Shown here piece by piece: positions 23,206 through 37,433 of a DNA stretch of 64,000 bases. How positions within the stretch are numbered: position 1 is the first letter of the stretch; each line of letters starts with the position of its first letter. The translations under genes were made by a program, and so were the position numbers. Source of the stretch: Onchocerca volvulus (lineage: Eukaryota > Nematoda > Chromadorea > Rhabditida > Onchocercidae); NCBI GenBank assembly GCA_000499405.2, contig HG738138.1:3646368-3710367 (forward strand). The letters are read 5' to 3'. The notes below the pieces were generated by a model that worked only from the letters and a program-made list of their open reading frames with translations, made no database searches and had not been told where the DNA came from.

Positions 23206-24960
23206 CCGAACTGCATGTGGAAAATTTTTGCCAATGATTGCTTAAGCGTTTGATCTTGGCTGTAGAATTGCAATAGCATTAAATTTTCAACATCATTTTT
23301 TTTTTAAATGTTGTCTTCTGAAAGACGGGTTCTCTGTAATTTTAATTACTCGATATTCGCAGTGAGAGATTGTGGCTGGCTTTTGTACCTGACACAGTAT
23401 GCATTCTTTCAACATTTTATAAAATGTATGAATTTAATCGATTGTAAATGCAAAAGCAACAATAAATGAACTTCGCTTTGCTAAAAATAATTCTTTCTCT
23501 ATTTTCTCGAAATTGGAGCGAAGGTTAAGTTGAGTGTTGCGAGGAATTTGAGCTGAAAAATTTAATTCACATTTTCATGGTTATCACTTTTATGCATTAA
23601 TTGAGATATGGGTTGATGTTACCTCGAGAATTTTTCGACTCAAATTCCTCGAAACAATAATTTGTTACGTGATGCAGGCATGTTACACGATACAAAATTT
23701 ATAAAATCATAAATTGCGGAGGGGAATGTTGGTGTCACAGATTTCTGCTACGAATTGTACTTTTGAAATTGGCCAAGCTGGTTTTCATTTTATTTATGTG
23801 ACGAAAAGAAGAATTAATAAAGTTTGGAAATCGACACGATTTAAACATTTGGAACAGTCCTATTTCCGAAATATTGATTACGGATTGGACCTGTATTGTT
23901 GCAGTTGAGGTTCAAATTAGTTTTCAACTGATATATTGTAGTTCAGGGTCTTAATGGTTAGGAGTAATAAATTTCGTGCAAAGATTTTTGGTTATCATTG
24001 TTATAATTTTTAATATATTATAAAAAACTGACTGCGTAGTGTTTGTGTAATCAATTGTATGCAAATTGTACATTTAACTATCAGTAAGAATAATAAAGGG
24101 ATTTATGTTCCATCCTTATCATAGATCTCGAATGGTGTAGTCGACGATAATAAAAAAAAGCAGCCAGAACTCAATCTTCCCGGCTAATCCAGTTGCACAG
24201 TAACTATTAGTAGAATTTATAATAAGAAAATCTTGATAAAAGAGCTTTTCGAATGGCCAAGCAAAAACTACTCGAATTATTAAATTGAACTTTGCACCAA
24301 CAAAGGGAATTCCATCCTCGCTTCCGGTACATTATGAGCGGAAATAGTGAGTTGAAGAGATTAATGAAAGTTTAATGGGCAAAATTGGTTCATGATTTTT
24401 CGATGTATTTTCAGGTTAAGAAGGAACGTCTCATTCTCTTCATCCAATTTAAAAGTAAAAGTAACAATTTTTAGCAGTTATGCTGCGAATCGATAATATT
24501 TGTTACTTTGCCAAATTCATTAGTTCTTGAAGCGTTGATCATGAAAAATAAAATTTTAATAAGAAAATGTGATAAATGCATTCACATTCCTGTCATACAA
24601 CAACTGATGTAATAAATTTTGATTTCTTTGAAAAATAGATGAAGTGACTATTACTACTTGATTGTCTTGTACTAGTACCCTCAGGGAATATTGGTTGGGA
24701 GGAGCCTTCTTTTATACATCCTATTGGAAGGCCTATTTGTTTCCTAGAGTAGTAGTTATGACACAAAATATCCAAGCCATCATCCAACTGCTCATCGATT
24801 CGTTTCCCGTCACACCTGTTTACCATCCTTTCAATCTCCCTCATTTTAATTTTTTAATTTAAACTTTCAGTCATATTTGCTAGATCTATAAGCGATTAAA
24901 ATATATGCATTCATCTATGCATGTATGTCTCTTCTGCTCATCATAATTGTTCTTATTCAA

Positions 24961-25125
24961 CTAGATGATAGGTACGAACTGTTGATGGTTGTTTTCCATA
25001 GTACAATCAATTTGTAAACATTTTAAATTAATACTTTGACAGAAAATATCTCCGAAAATGAGATTGCTTGTGTGATTTGCTTTGTTGATTCCTGTCCTGT
25101 TTTTGTCTTTAATGACGGATCTCAT
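24961..25125 (-). CDS. short ORF downstream of the antisense SL1 copy, hypothetical
   Basis: Read on the minus strand from the SL1 copy, the first ATG is at 25125, about 143 nt after the leader. It opens a 54-codon frame ending in TAG at 24961-24963. The peptide starts MRSVIKDKNRTGINKAN and is polar, with no recognisable domain or signal peptide. I do not recognise it. Its only support is its position behind the SL1 sequence, so it could be chance. Confidence 0.15.
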   Translation of the reverse strand: MRSVIKDKNRTGINKANHTSNLIFGDIFCQSINLKCLQIDCTMENNHQQFVPII

Positions 25126-25268
25126 TTAATACTCTCAATCACTTTTTAATTTGCTTGATACACTTGTGTCGCTTTTTCTTTCTGATAGTGACAAAATAAT
25201 AAGTTGAATTCTGTTCTTCCGTTCTCACAGTTTCTTCAATTTTGTTGTTTATTCACTTGGTAACGAGC

Positions 25269-25290
25269 CTCAAACTTGGGTAATTAAACC
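25269..25290 (-). other. exact genomic copy of spliced leader SL1 (not an SL RNA gene)
   Basis: The 22 bases here, beginning CTCAAACTTGGG and ending TAATTAAACC, are the exact reverse complement of nematode SL1. On the minus strand SL1 is followed by GCTCGTTACC. An SL RNA gene should show a GT splice donor immediately after the leader and an Sm-binding site further on; neither is seen. The simplest reading is a reverse-transcribed, trans-spliced mRNA, now integrated. The rest of the insert's extent was not delimited. Confidence 0.85.
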
Positions 25291-28200
25291 TTTATTATGA
25301 TTAATTTATAAATCAACATACGCAGCAATTATTACAACAATTAAATTAACAATACAATTCCGATAATATCATGAAGAGATTATAATGTAAAAAAAGAGGA
25401 GGGGGGAGATAGGTTTTGTGAAGAAGAATTGGTTTATCACCAGCTGGTCCACTCGACCGAGTTGATGGCAGATTGTTGGTTGAAATGATTTTGTAGTCAG
25501 GACCCTCATTCTTCCTGGATGGAGGATCCTAGTATCATTTCGTAGAGACAAGAAAGATCCTTTGTTGTCTCGGAAGTATGTGCCTTTGATGCACATGAGA
25601 TTGTGCTTGTAGTTAGTTGATGATAAGAGAGAGATTTTTAAAGCTCATTAACTGAATAGACAAAAAATGATTCTACAATCAACTACATGAGATATGCAAT
25701 GTAAAAATTTTAAACAAAGGGGTCACTGATCTTTTTTTTTTTTTTTTTTTTATCTCGCAATTTCAGCAACAACTTGAATCTTTGATACTGTCTTTTCTTT
25801 CGACACATTATTCCACTATTGATCCTTGATCAAATGATAAGTTGAGAGCAAAAAATGTTGTTCAAAAAAATCATATTATTGCACAATAGAAGAAAATTGC
25901 TGACACACCCTTATCCTGTCAGAATAAACGATCGAAACGCATCCTGTCTCGTTTTCAAGACTCGCTAAGATTACCCATTTTTCAATGTATTGCTATCGAT
26001 ATTGCTGAGATAAGAGCGAAAGCTCGGCATCACTACTATTTAAATCTCCTGTCCTAAAGACTAATTGGTTTCATTCAAATCTTTCATTTCCACTGCATTC
26101 AGTTCTTCTCAGGACTTGGTGGAATAATCATGCTCATCCTTTTCAGTATCACTTAGCATCCAACATTCAACTATTATTAGAGGTCAAGTTTTCGTCGTGT
26201 TTTCTTCATAATTTCGACATATTCAGATTACTCATTCGGGATCTAAATCTGCGATGGATCACTTTTGCAAACATTGAGTAGTGCTTGCAACAGCAAGATT
26301 TTATTAAATTTCTTGAATTAGTCATCGTTTTTTACTCGAGTTTTTTCTGGCATTGTCTTTCATCATCATCTTCCATCTGCTTATATCTAATACATGACAG
26401 TAAGAAATGCTTAAATTTTATTTCATTTGAATTATTCTAGGAAATTGTTTAATTCTCTTCCAAAACCTTTAAGCATACATTTCAAGTCTAAACTCAGATC
26501 AGCAACTATATGTATTTCTGTTTAAAAAAAAAATACATGGATCTTTATCAGCAAATTGTACCATATCATCATTATTACTGAATATCTTGCTTTATGCGAT
26601 ATGAGAAAAATCGTATATTTTGATTGAATTAAGTCACTGCGAAAATTCGCGAAATCGTACATTTATTGATTCGCGAATCTTCAATGCTTTTCATTTAATG
26701 ATTATAAATCGATGAACCCACAACGGATCGATTTAAGATTTCCTAAAATTGAAGAATTGAGCGAATAATAACTTAAGTCAGCAATTTGTCCAAGTATGCA
26801 ATTAGTTACTGTCTTATATTTACAATTATTCTCATTAGAATCCTTTACATCCGGTATTTTGTTATTTTAAAAGACTTGTCTTGATTTGTCAAATTCCAAC
26901 AAACTTGTCACCGGAAAGTATTCAATAAATTAATTTTACAGCCCATACTGGCATAACTATGCAACTCATTCCTTTCTTCTTTACCCTGATTCGATGATTA
27001 TCATAAGTTAGTTGCTGGGAAGCTTTCGTCATATACAAATTTATTCTCTAGCTTTTAGAAAGGTTAAGTTGGATGCATCGACTAATTACTTATCTTCCGC
27101 TAGCTGGCAAAATTTGGGTTCAAAGATTATTTTGTTTTCAACGAATAGTCGGCAAAAGGAATAGGAAGAGATGCTATAAGACATGAAGCACACGAAAGCA
27201 GGAATATTTGGTTGTAAAAGTGAAATTAAATGTGGATAGTTTGGCGTCACCAAACTTTTCCCAACCTATTTGTTGTACATTACACCATATTTTCTAAGCT
27301 GACCTCCTGCAACAATGTTTGCATCACTTTCATGCATTATTTATATAGCGTCACGCTTGCTGCAATGAAAATTTCATTTCAACTCAGCAAATGACAAGCA
27401 AGCATCATGTGAGGTATATTTTCGTGAAACTCATTGCTGATCTGAATAGCACATCAATAAAAACAGCTGTGGAAGTAGTGATTGCCAACAAGTTTTAACA
27501 AAATGTAAATGTTGGCACATTCGACAGCCACTATTTATAACAATTTTTGCTTCAACAGCCAGCCAACTGTTGTTAGCTCAGCTCACCTTGCTAGTATCTT
27601 CTATTTTTAAGCTGCACATTTTCATACCATTTTTATTTTATCTGGAGAACAATTTAATTTTCGATTTTTTTGATTCTCTTTTTTTTTTTCTCTTTTAAAT
27701 GTATTTTTTTATTTGCATCAATTCTGATGATTCAATACCCTATCGATTATAGCTAATTGATGTATAGGTGAGTGAATGGCTACGCTCATACATAAATATT
27801 TATTTATAATCTGTGTATGTATATGTATATGCATGTTTATTTCGGGATAAAATCATCTATTATAAACATGAAAGTAAGCTAAAAGCAATGAAACGATTTC
27901 TCTTTTCAATTTCGAAAAGTTAGCAAATGATCGATTCCATGTATATTTATTTCTTCCTACCTGTAAAGCACCTTTATTTAAAGTTACAAAACCAATCTTT
28001 TGACATCATTCTAATATTGCTACTCTTTGTCTTCTTGTGCTGCTATTTCATCGTTAACGAACGCTTTCATACATTGAAAAGTTTAATATTTACCAAAAGA
28101 CAGATGAGCATTTATCTATACCTCTTATTCATCGAGCTTCGAGATAAACGAGAGATTTAGATGATAAGGATGATAAAGATAGGAGGAGAGAAAGAGGAAT

Positions 28201-31200
28201 TGAACATTTCTCAAATATCAAAGCATGAAAACCATCTGGTAGCTACCACACCAACTTGCAATCACCGCGGATACATCGCATTCCTTCATATCAACCTGGC
28301 TTATCATTCGCCACTATCAAAATAACGCCACGTATTGCAGCGCTATATTGCCCCACTAATAGCGGAAAAAAGGGTAGTTATTGCTTCGGGTAGTTTATTG
28401 CTTATCATTATGTTATTTGTGATCGTTGCAGCATTTTCGACATGCTCCACTGATTGGTGGTGATCACGAGATAACAAGTTATGGTTTATTTTTATTGGCG
28501 ATAGTTTTACTGAATTCATTGCGCTCTTCTCTTTATCATTTAATTTCAAACAAAACTTTTTGTAATGTTTTCAGATAATCTCTGTTTCTTTTTCTCTTCA
28601 AACCATATTCATTGATTTTCTCACTTACCAGCTTTCTCAAATTTTTAACCATTAATACGAACAAATTTTGACCTTCATTTCTCTATTATCAATCTAATGA
28701 ATGAAATTTTTGCTCTTCCATATCTATACTGATCTAGTCTGATTGCTCCTCAAAATACTACAAAAATAACCATAATTTTCCAAGTTATGTTAAGTTATTA
28801 AAATTGGCTTCGCATAGAAAGGCTTGTTTACTACGCTGTTTAAAGTTTGGGCTTTTTCAATTTTGATGCAAATACAATTAAGCGTAGCGTGCATGATAAA
28901 GAAACAGCATTACTTTCGAAGTCCGATAGTTTGTTGAATATCTTTGATCATGTGAATTCCAGCATAGGTGGAAGTAGTCATAATCATTAGTAACCAGAGC
29001 CCATTAAGCATCGTATTCATTATGCAATCTGGAAATTTTCTCATTTGAGCTCATACAAAAGTTTTTCGTGAGCTGTACAAAGTTACTATATCACATCGAG
29101 AAGGAATGTTCCAGAAATTTACATTTGTTGATTTTTATCATTTCAAAAAAAATGACAAAAGGTTTCTATCCATCCACTTGATCTTCGCTTCTTCGATTAT
29201 TGTAGTTATTCTGTGTGTTTTCCAAAAATTCCCAATGCTCTTCTCTTTCAACGAAAATTTTATTTTGTATGCCTGTTGAATTGAACAGAAACAAATAAGG
29301 TCTCCATTTATCACTAATTTGAGAAGTCATAAATTCAGCTTATTTTAATTGGTAGCATCTTTACCAAATTTTGATCTCATGATTGTTCAGTCCATTTTAT
29401 GTCTAAACGAATGTATTTATTTGTTTACGTAATCATATGTTAGAATCTACATTTACCAAAAATTCAGAAACAGTGGAAGCTTTTATGGATTCGCTCTGTT
29501 GATGTTGTTCATTACCATTTGATAATTTAGCAAATCTTGACTATTTTAGTTATTTCCACAATAAATGCCTTTTGTTCATATCAATGACACACCGCTCAAT
29601 TGAATTATTTACAGAGTGTCGTTTTCAAATCATTAAATTCGATCTTTGATTCTCAGATGAAAAAAGTATTTTCGTCCTTCAAAAAATTGATTTTGGGGTG
29701 GTGATTTATTTTATAAAAACAGAATCAAGTTAAGAAATCGTTGTCGTAATTTTTTGTAAAATCAACGGAATTCAGTAACCAAGGCAAACAGTAGTTCTCC
29801 ATGTTCTTTTGTATTGCCATCCAGAATCATTCGAAAGAAATGTAATTATTGAGATGATGTTGATCATAATAACACTGATGTTGTTGAAATGTAATTAATC
29901 AGATTGTTCACAGCAACATTATTCTCCCATTACCATCAGTCTAAGAATGAAAAATACCGATACTTTATTTATACAGTTTTAATTTTCCATTTTCCACTTT
30001 TTTTACTGAAAAAATTTCTTCGAAGATCCTAATGTTCGAGCTAAGTTACATAATTTATAAACTAAGAAGTATAAATGTGGAAATTGCAAGGAAGAAATAG
30101 CAAGAAGTGGCTATCATAATGACTGGTTGATAGGGGTTTAATTTAGCTTAACCCTTGAACTTCTGACCATAGATTTAAACTGAAATGAAAATAAGAAATA
30201 ATGAAACAGCAGCAGCATTTTTGATGGCGTAATTTTCAAAATAGCTAAGTAATTTTTAAAAATTATCTACTTGTTTTCCCACTGCAAAAATAACTGTGAT
30301 GTTTGGCGACATATTTTCCTTCTTTAATAGTAAATGTGAATTTCTGCCTTAACTAAATGCACTTTTGCTTAATTAATCGGAATGATTAGCAAAAAGATTT
30401 TTTTCATTTGAAATTGTTCATTTTAACATTACTTTGATTTTGAGGTCAAATTAACTGAAAATGATTAATGGTAGTAGCACTGATCCAATCATTTAAGGCG
30501 GATATAACAGGTACAGCAATGTTCAAATATATTAGGCCTTTAAAATAAAGAATTATTTTTATATTATCGAGTGGATTTAATTCATGTGAAAGAAATTAAA
30601 TGAATAACTTTCCAGTTAAAAGTTTTTAAACATTTTTCTAGAATTTTGTTATTTTAATGAGATTGTTAGAATTTTGTTTTCACCGCCAATCTCAGTTAAT
30701 TTATATATCGACACTAAAGATGATTTCGCTCTACAGCATTAATCGCAATTATTTCTAAATATTTTGTTTTCTTTCACAAACTTTCTTGCAATCCACCAAT
30801 TTTCCAATAATTAAGTTCAGAATTAGCTTTTCAGTTATTATAAAATCCAGATAGGTTAGAAGCAGTAACCTCTTCAACATGCTTTTGTCGTGCTTTAATC
30901 TTATTGCCAACTTGTAAGCAAACACCAGTTTTTCTAAACCGAGGTTTTTATGCAGTTTGGAAGATGATGTGTTGGCAAAATTTTCAAAAATCTGTGTTTA
31001 GCGTAAAAATCATTTGATTTAATTAGTTGATAATTGCTTCAAATTTGTTTGAAATTGTTTTAAAATTAAAAAAAAATAATTGTTCTATAAATGAGAACCG
31101 TCTTTTAAAATAGCGAAAAAAAAAAAGGAATTCACAGAAAGCATGCTGAAATCGAATTTGACTTTTAGCTACTTTATTCATTATAACTTTTTGCTCTGAT

Positions 31201-31811
31201 ATCGTTGTAGCTGTAACTGTTATGGTAATGGTGCTGTTTCTGTTTTCATTATATTTGGCAGAACATGAAATCATAACCGGTTTCATTTCTTTTATTTCCA
31301 TGCTCTCTTCATTTTACTTTTTTTTTGTTTGTACTGATTATTATTTTGATTTGTTTATATTTTCAATTTTTCTCCTGACCGGTCTGTCAGTCTTGATGAA
31401 TAGTTCTGGAACTATTGGGTGTTTTTCGCAATACTTAAATGTAGAATTTTAGATGCAATTTGTAGTAACTTCTTCAAAAACCAGATACCTCGTTGTTGTT
31501 TAAGTTGATAACGAACTGGGGTGATTCCTGATATTTCAATATATTTCATGGAATAATATCTTAATTGTACATGTCTCTAGAATATCAGGTGTTAGATGAT
31601 AAAGGACTATAAATTTTGGCAGTTAATATTATTAATCTTTTTCAATGTCTGATGTTCTGTTATGTCAATATTAGGGAATGTACTGTAGTGAACGTTTGGT
31701 TAATCCAGTAATTTTATTACTTGTCCGCGTTTTTTTTTTTTTTTTAATCGGAAAATGGATAGCTGTGTGAAAAACAAAGGATTACTGCGTGTCATTATCT
31801 TTCGTTTGCAG

Positions 31812-34191
31812 ACATGGCCCATTTTTGTATCGAGTGAACTATTTGGGTTTCAGCTCGGTAATCGAAAAAATATTTGGTTATTTTTGGGAGGGTGGCCACA
31901 CGGAAGGTAATGTTGGATGGGCAAATCTCTATTGCTTCAAGTGCTGTACGAAGAATATGTAGCAGTTCTAATTCAGAGGATTTCTCTGAAGATAATTATG
32001 GTGCTTCTTTCTATTGAATATAATTTTTCGAATGCTATTGTAGTAACTGTAGTGAATTGATTTGGGTAATATTACGTTAATTTCCAGGCTCAAAACATTC
32101 GGTAGCAAGAGCAGCAGATAGATGTTACGTATAAATAAGGATGTGATGCAAGTGATCAGTAACACGTATTCACGGAAATGTTTCTGACTTTGGTAGTGAA
32201 TTGAAATTAGGCACTTTGTTGTGGTGGTCGAAATACTTGCTTTTAAAAATCTTACTGAAAAATTTCAGGGAATGAGGGACGTGCTCCATTATTGAGTGGT
32301 GTTCTATCGTCAGCCGATAATGCCGTTAAAATCGATCTCAACCTCTCCGATATTATCATTCAGACATCAAACAGTTCTGCTGATAAATTTCCAAGAGAGC
32401 GTTGTAAAGCTGCCGTTAGTTTTATCATTATTTATTTAATAATAATTTACAATATTTTCTATAATTTACGGTAGTGTTAACAAGCGCAGTTGCAAATGAT
32501 GAGAAAAATAATGAAAAAGAGTTTAATTGAATAGAATTAAGTCGTGAATAATTCGTATGGGTGCTGCTTTAAAATATCTTTCACGAAAGATTAAGTATAA
32601 GGCTTTTCATTTAAATCAATAATTAATCGGAAATGGAAATTGAAGATATCAGTGGGTTTGCTGATAACAGCGGCAATATGCAATGATCTCGTATTATCGT
32701 TCATCCATGAAAAGGTACCCCAAGAACCGCCCTTGCCAGATGCTATATTCGCTCACACTCCTTACATTCCATGGGCATTAATATTGTCCGAATATCTTAT
32801 GCTTGCTTCACTAACATGTATGGTTGCACTAACTATTATACATAGGCATCGCTGGATTGTACTTAGGTTCGTTGATTTCTATTATTTAATTATTTATCAT
32901 TTTAGAGAAATCTAAAAGGTCACTTATTCCGGAAACTTATAGAAAAAGTAAAACAAGAAAAAGAAAAAATAAATAAATAACCCAAAGTAACTGTTCCGAT
33001 TTTGTTGTGTCTTGCAGAAGAATCGCTGTCATCACGTCATTATTATATTTTGGACGTTGCCTAACAATGCTCGTGACACAAGTACCTATTGCAGATCCTA
33101 ATTATTATTGTTCACCACGTCTAAGTGTAAGTTTTTTTTTTTTTTCTGCTTTTATGTTTTTGTTCAGACTTCTATTATAGTTTTAAAATTGAACAATAAT
33201 ATTTTATTTTTTCAAGTAGTTTTTCTTTTATTTCCTTTCCATCATTGGGCAATGCATTTTGTCAACAGTGCAATCTAGAAGTATTAACATTTTAGATTTA
33301 AGGATTTTGATTTTATCATTCATTTTCACTTATTTATGATTTCTGTCATGTTTTACTTAGTTTAGGGCGCTGACTATACTCTAAGGAATATAGTTCTTAG
33401 AGCGATGCGAATCGGAAGTGGTGCTGGCTTGATAATCAACGGAAAGCATACACTTTGTGGTGATTACATCTACAGCGGCCACACAGTTGTTCTTGTCATT
33501 ACTTGCTTATTTATCACAGAATGTAAGTTCTTGGATAATTTTTGTTAAGTAAGGTAGGAACAAACCAAAAGTTTTCCAGATTCAAATTTCATCGGTTCAT
33601 CATGAGTTCACAAAGATTTTAATCATTCAAAGGAAAAATTAAATGTATTGATAAAATTGTTTTTTTTTTCTTGCTTATTTTCATGCCTTATGACAAACCA
33701 GGAATCATCCTTTGAGAAACTGCCAATTTCCCCTTCATTAAACAATTAATTTAGACAGTCCACGACGTTGGAAACCACTACATTTCTTTTCAATAATGGT
33801 CTCAACTGCTGGTGTTATATTACTACTGATATCGCGTGCTCATTACACGATTGATGTTATCATATCATACTGGGTAACTACGCGGATTTTCTGGACTTAT
33901 CATACATTGGCTGCCATCCCAAGTCTTCGAGTATGTTTTTATTGTTCCTAATGGAATTTATCATTTCTACTCCATTTTTTAAGGTTGAAAAGCAAATTTA
34001 AATGAACAAGATTAGTTTTTCTTATCTTCATCATATACTTTTTGCAAGTGCATATTGAATGAAACATTTTTTCTCAGAATGCCAGCTCTCACTATAATCA
34101 CTTATCAAAACTTTATTGGTATCGATTATTTTTATTCATGGAGGGAAATTTGCACAGACCGGTACCGAGAAGGTATTATTTTCATGCGTGA
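31812..34191 (+). CDS. sms: sphingomyelin synthase (phosphatidylcholine:ceramide cholinephosphotransferase), 5' end not found
   Basis: It transfers phosphocholine from phosphatidylcholine to ceramide, making sphingomyelin and diacylglycerol, in the Golgi or plasma membrane. Exons: 31812-31906, 32269-32414, 32646-32866, 33018-33126, 33366-33522, 33755-33930 and 34078-34191 (TGA); phases all agree, giving about 339 residues. Family motifs in order: [19 protein letters not shown] (TM1), [49 protein letters not shown] (His codon 33480-33482) and [19 protein letters not shown] (His 33841-33843, Asp 33853-33855), then YHTLA. These supply the His-His-Asp triad of the PAP2_C/LPP-like fold. Sequence around both motifs looks closer to SMS than to SMSr/SAMD8. 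The exon at 31812 enters mid-codon, so an upstream exon with the start codon, and possibly a SAM domain, is missing from my model. C. elegans has several paralogs; I cannot say which this matches. An AATAAA is at 34273. Confidence 0.9.
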
Positions 34192-36960
34192 TGGAGATAA
34201 ATTTTTCATCATTATTGCCATTGATGTTCCTGAAAATAAAATTATACTTCCGTTTCATTCGGGACTCATCCGAAATAAATAACTATCAAATCAATCAGCT
34301 TGAACGAAGTGTTCCGAAAGAATTTTAATTTCCTTTCTTTACTTTCGTCTGGATCTTCATTCCTTCACTACTTATTGTAATATCATGATTAAACATCAGT
34401 AAATTGCCAGATTTGAAAAGATCTCTTTAAAGGTTTGATTGGCCTTTTCCTCGGATGCGATTTGGTACACGGATTACTTGCAAAACAAATTTATCATAAA
34501 AAATTAGTTTTTGACAAACAAGGATGAGCATCAAATAACAAAGGAGATCGCCGAAAATTAGGTGTGGATGGAATTTATAGCAGATACACTGTGGACGAAA
34601 AACTTATAATTGCGATGTTATTATGTACTAATAATTTGACATGTAATTCCTTCATTTCAAAAATTTAAATTATATTATGTCTTGTAAGCATGAAAATTCT
34701 GCCATTTGTTTCTCCTTATACAACTTTAAGCTCGATTCAAACTAAAATTTTATTAAGAGGATCAAGTCAATTTTTGATGACTTCATATTTCAATTTTCTT
34801 TTCAAAATTAGCTTAGTTATTTCTATCAAGAATTAAAACGGGAGAACTCTCCCACTGTGAAATTTCTTCAAATTTATACCTTTTTCTACACGCGTTCACC
34901 ATATACTAACTTTCCATTTGTTCTTTCTCCATACCTCTTTCTCAATAAGCATCAACCAGGAAAGTTTTTTTGTGTTTTCTAAATCTAATTAATTTATGCA
35001 ACAGAATAATCTCAAACGTCTTAGATATTACAAATTGAAATTTATTCAGTACTTGCCAAAACCATATTGTGTCAAATTGTTGATGTACACTGTTAGTATT
35101 ATTGTTCGTTATTTGCTCAGCTCATAAAAATCACGAATTCATAGTCGTTCAAATGCGTGTTATTACTTATATTTTCAAAGTGAAATGCTGCTAACTGACG
35201 CTCATTTTCTTTTACTTCACTCTTTGAGCTTTTCTTTAAATTGTAATTTCAGGAGCTTTATTTTTGTACTTGAGTTGATCGACTGAGAAATATGTTCGAC
35301 GTTTTTTTGCATTTTTTTGCATTTGCATTTTTTTTTTTTCCTGCAGCCCCAGCTAAAATTAAATGAGATTGCAGAAGTGCATACTTTAATATGATCCCTA
35401 CTTATTTTTTCTTTACGTAAATTATACCTTTATCTGAACAAGCATTCTTCTCATGCGTGATTAATAAATATTTTTATAGTCCCTTTCCTAGCTACAAAAC
35501 GGAAATTTCGAGAAATAGAAATATGATACTTGAACTTTTCAATTATTAATATCAGTACGCGGTTTTCTTCCTTAATACGTTTACTCTACTTTTTTTTTCA
35601 ATATTCGATCCCCTTATATCGTATTTTCATTCATTTTATTCGTTGTCACTTTCTTGATTTTTATGTTTGCTAAGTCAATTCCATAGCGTTCCATGTAAAA
35701 CGAATAAAATAAAAACTACTGTTATTGTAGCTATTCAAAATGTCAAAAATTCGCTTTTTGGAAAATTAGTTTAATGAAGCTTAAGTCGCAAATATCTAAG
35801 CGGAAGTCTTTAAACAATTAATTTCTATTTGTATAGTAATTCATTTGATGAGTTACTTAGTATTTATGGATTTGAGATGCTTTTGAAATATCTTCATAGC
35901 TTAAAAATTTAACTCGTATTTCTAGATTACATCTAAGCCTATACTTATTTTGGACATTTTAATTTCATCATTAGGATACTTGTGCGTCCATTTCAAAATT
36001 CTTTTTTTCTCTCAAATTAAAATTATATTGCAGGTAAGGATTTTCGTTTTAAACAAATTTCGTTACAGTCAGTGTTAATGCTAAAATATTAGGAACTTCA
36101 AATCACAAGATACTGAATTCATTTTTCATTTATAATTTTATATCAAAAGCCCATTTTACTCAAAGGAACATTGAAACTTCTAAGGAAAAAATTTTCAAGA
36201 ATTTTTAAATAAATTTTTCTCAATGATAAAAACTGAATAAAAATGCTTAAGTGGTCAGTAAGATTGCCGAATAAAACTCAATCGAAACGAATACATCTAA
36301 AATAGATTGTTTTTCGATATTATCTTTAGCATAAGAACAGCCCAAATTTCATTTATATTTTCATTGACGACTTCCACTAGTTATGATAATCAAGCAGTTA
36401 ATTGTCTTCAAGATTCTCAATAATTTTGAAAAACACCTTAGCAGTAGTGGACTGACTGTGATAGTAGCGAAGAGTGATACAATTTTTTCCTGAATAATAA
36501 TCTTCAATATCGCAAGTAGTTGCAGCATTAAATTTCCCACTAATCAAAATAATAAATCACAGAAAATTGTATTCTATAAGATAACTGAGATTTTAAAATC
36601 TATTATTAGAATAATAAATGATCGAAAATTATATTCTTTAAAAGCTGCAAAAACTGATATATTTTTAGAACATAGAAGGGAAAAACAAACAGCTCTAGCA
36701 AATCACAGTAACAAAATGAATAAGCATGACTTCAATTTGTAAAAAACATTAAATATTGGAAAATTCCGGCAACGCTACATGCCATGTTCCACTTAAATTA
36801 AAGCTATAATTCTAGAATGGATAGTGTCCGTGCATCATCTACAACTTAAAAGAAAATAAAAAATGCAATGCAGCAGTATCCACTTAAAATGAAGTGCCAC
36901 GCAGTGTTTACATTACTTTAAGGCGTGAAAATCATGAAAATTAAAAGCTGTAAACTTGGC
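34192..36960. other. convergent intergenic region
   Basis: This lies between the stop codons of the sphingomyelin synthase (plus) and the orphan gene (minus). An AATAAA at 34273-34278 suits the former. Otherwise it is AT-rich with homopolymer T runs and no frame I can support. Confidence 0.65.
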
Positions 36961-37365
36961 TTAGTAAGCAACAGATATTCTCCATGGTTTCTCCGTATTA
37001 CGTTGATTTGCATTCTGAATATAGTATTCGGTTGCATCATATGTTCGATTATGTTGTTGCAACATTTCATCCCCATAATCGGAATACGGTCGCTGCTGTT
37101 GTGGTTTCTGCTGCTGTTGCTTAATCATTTTTTCATTACTATTACTACGATAAGAGTTGCCACATTTTGCTCCTACTTTTGTAATATTATCATTGAGATT
37201 CATATTGCTACTACTTTCCTGAAAATATAGGAATTGATCAGTGATTGGGAGAATGGAAGTTTCTTAACCATATATAAAACATTTTCTGGAAAACTTCAAA
37301 GAACCATCCATTCTGTTGTTCCACCATTTCCATGCGGATAGTGGAAACAAAAAAAAAGAGAATAA

Positions 37366-37433
<68 letters not shown>

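Larger units (their letters stand above)
21709..31811. other. gene-poor region between ZC3H4-like and sphingomyelin synthase genes
   Basis: I find no exon chain I can defend in these 10 kb. The first few hundred bases should be the ZC3H4-like 3' UTR. The right part may hide 5' exons of the sphingomyelin synthase. Content noted: perfect hairpin 22101-22141, a pyrimidine-rich tandem repeat about 22889-22950, a short duplicated segment 23141-23205, an antisense SL1 copy 25269-25290 with a 54-codon ORF behind it, and many T and A homopolymer runs. Confidence 0.6.

Noticed and set aside
24593..24844. 83-codon minus-strand frame downstream of the SL1 copy
   Set aside because: Composition is protein-like, but it is not the first frame after SL1, has no recognised motif and has no splice connection. 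Kept only as a thing to test with the SL1 region.
25269..25290. SL RNA gene
   Set aside because: The leader is exact, but the next bases on that strand are GCTCGTTACC, without the required GT donor, and no Sm-site-like sequence was seen.
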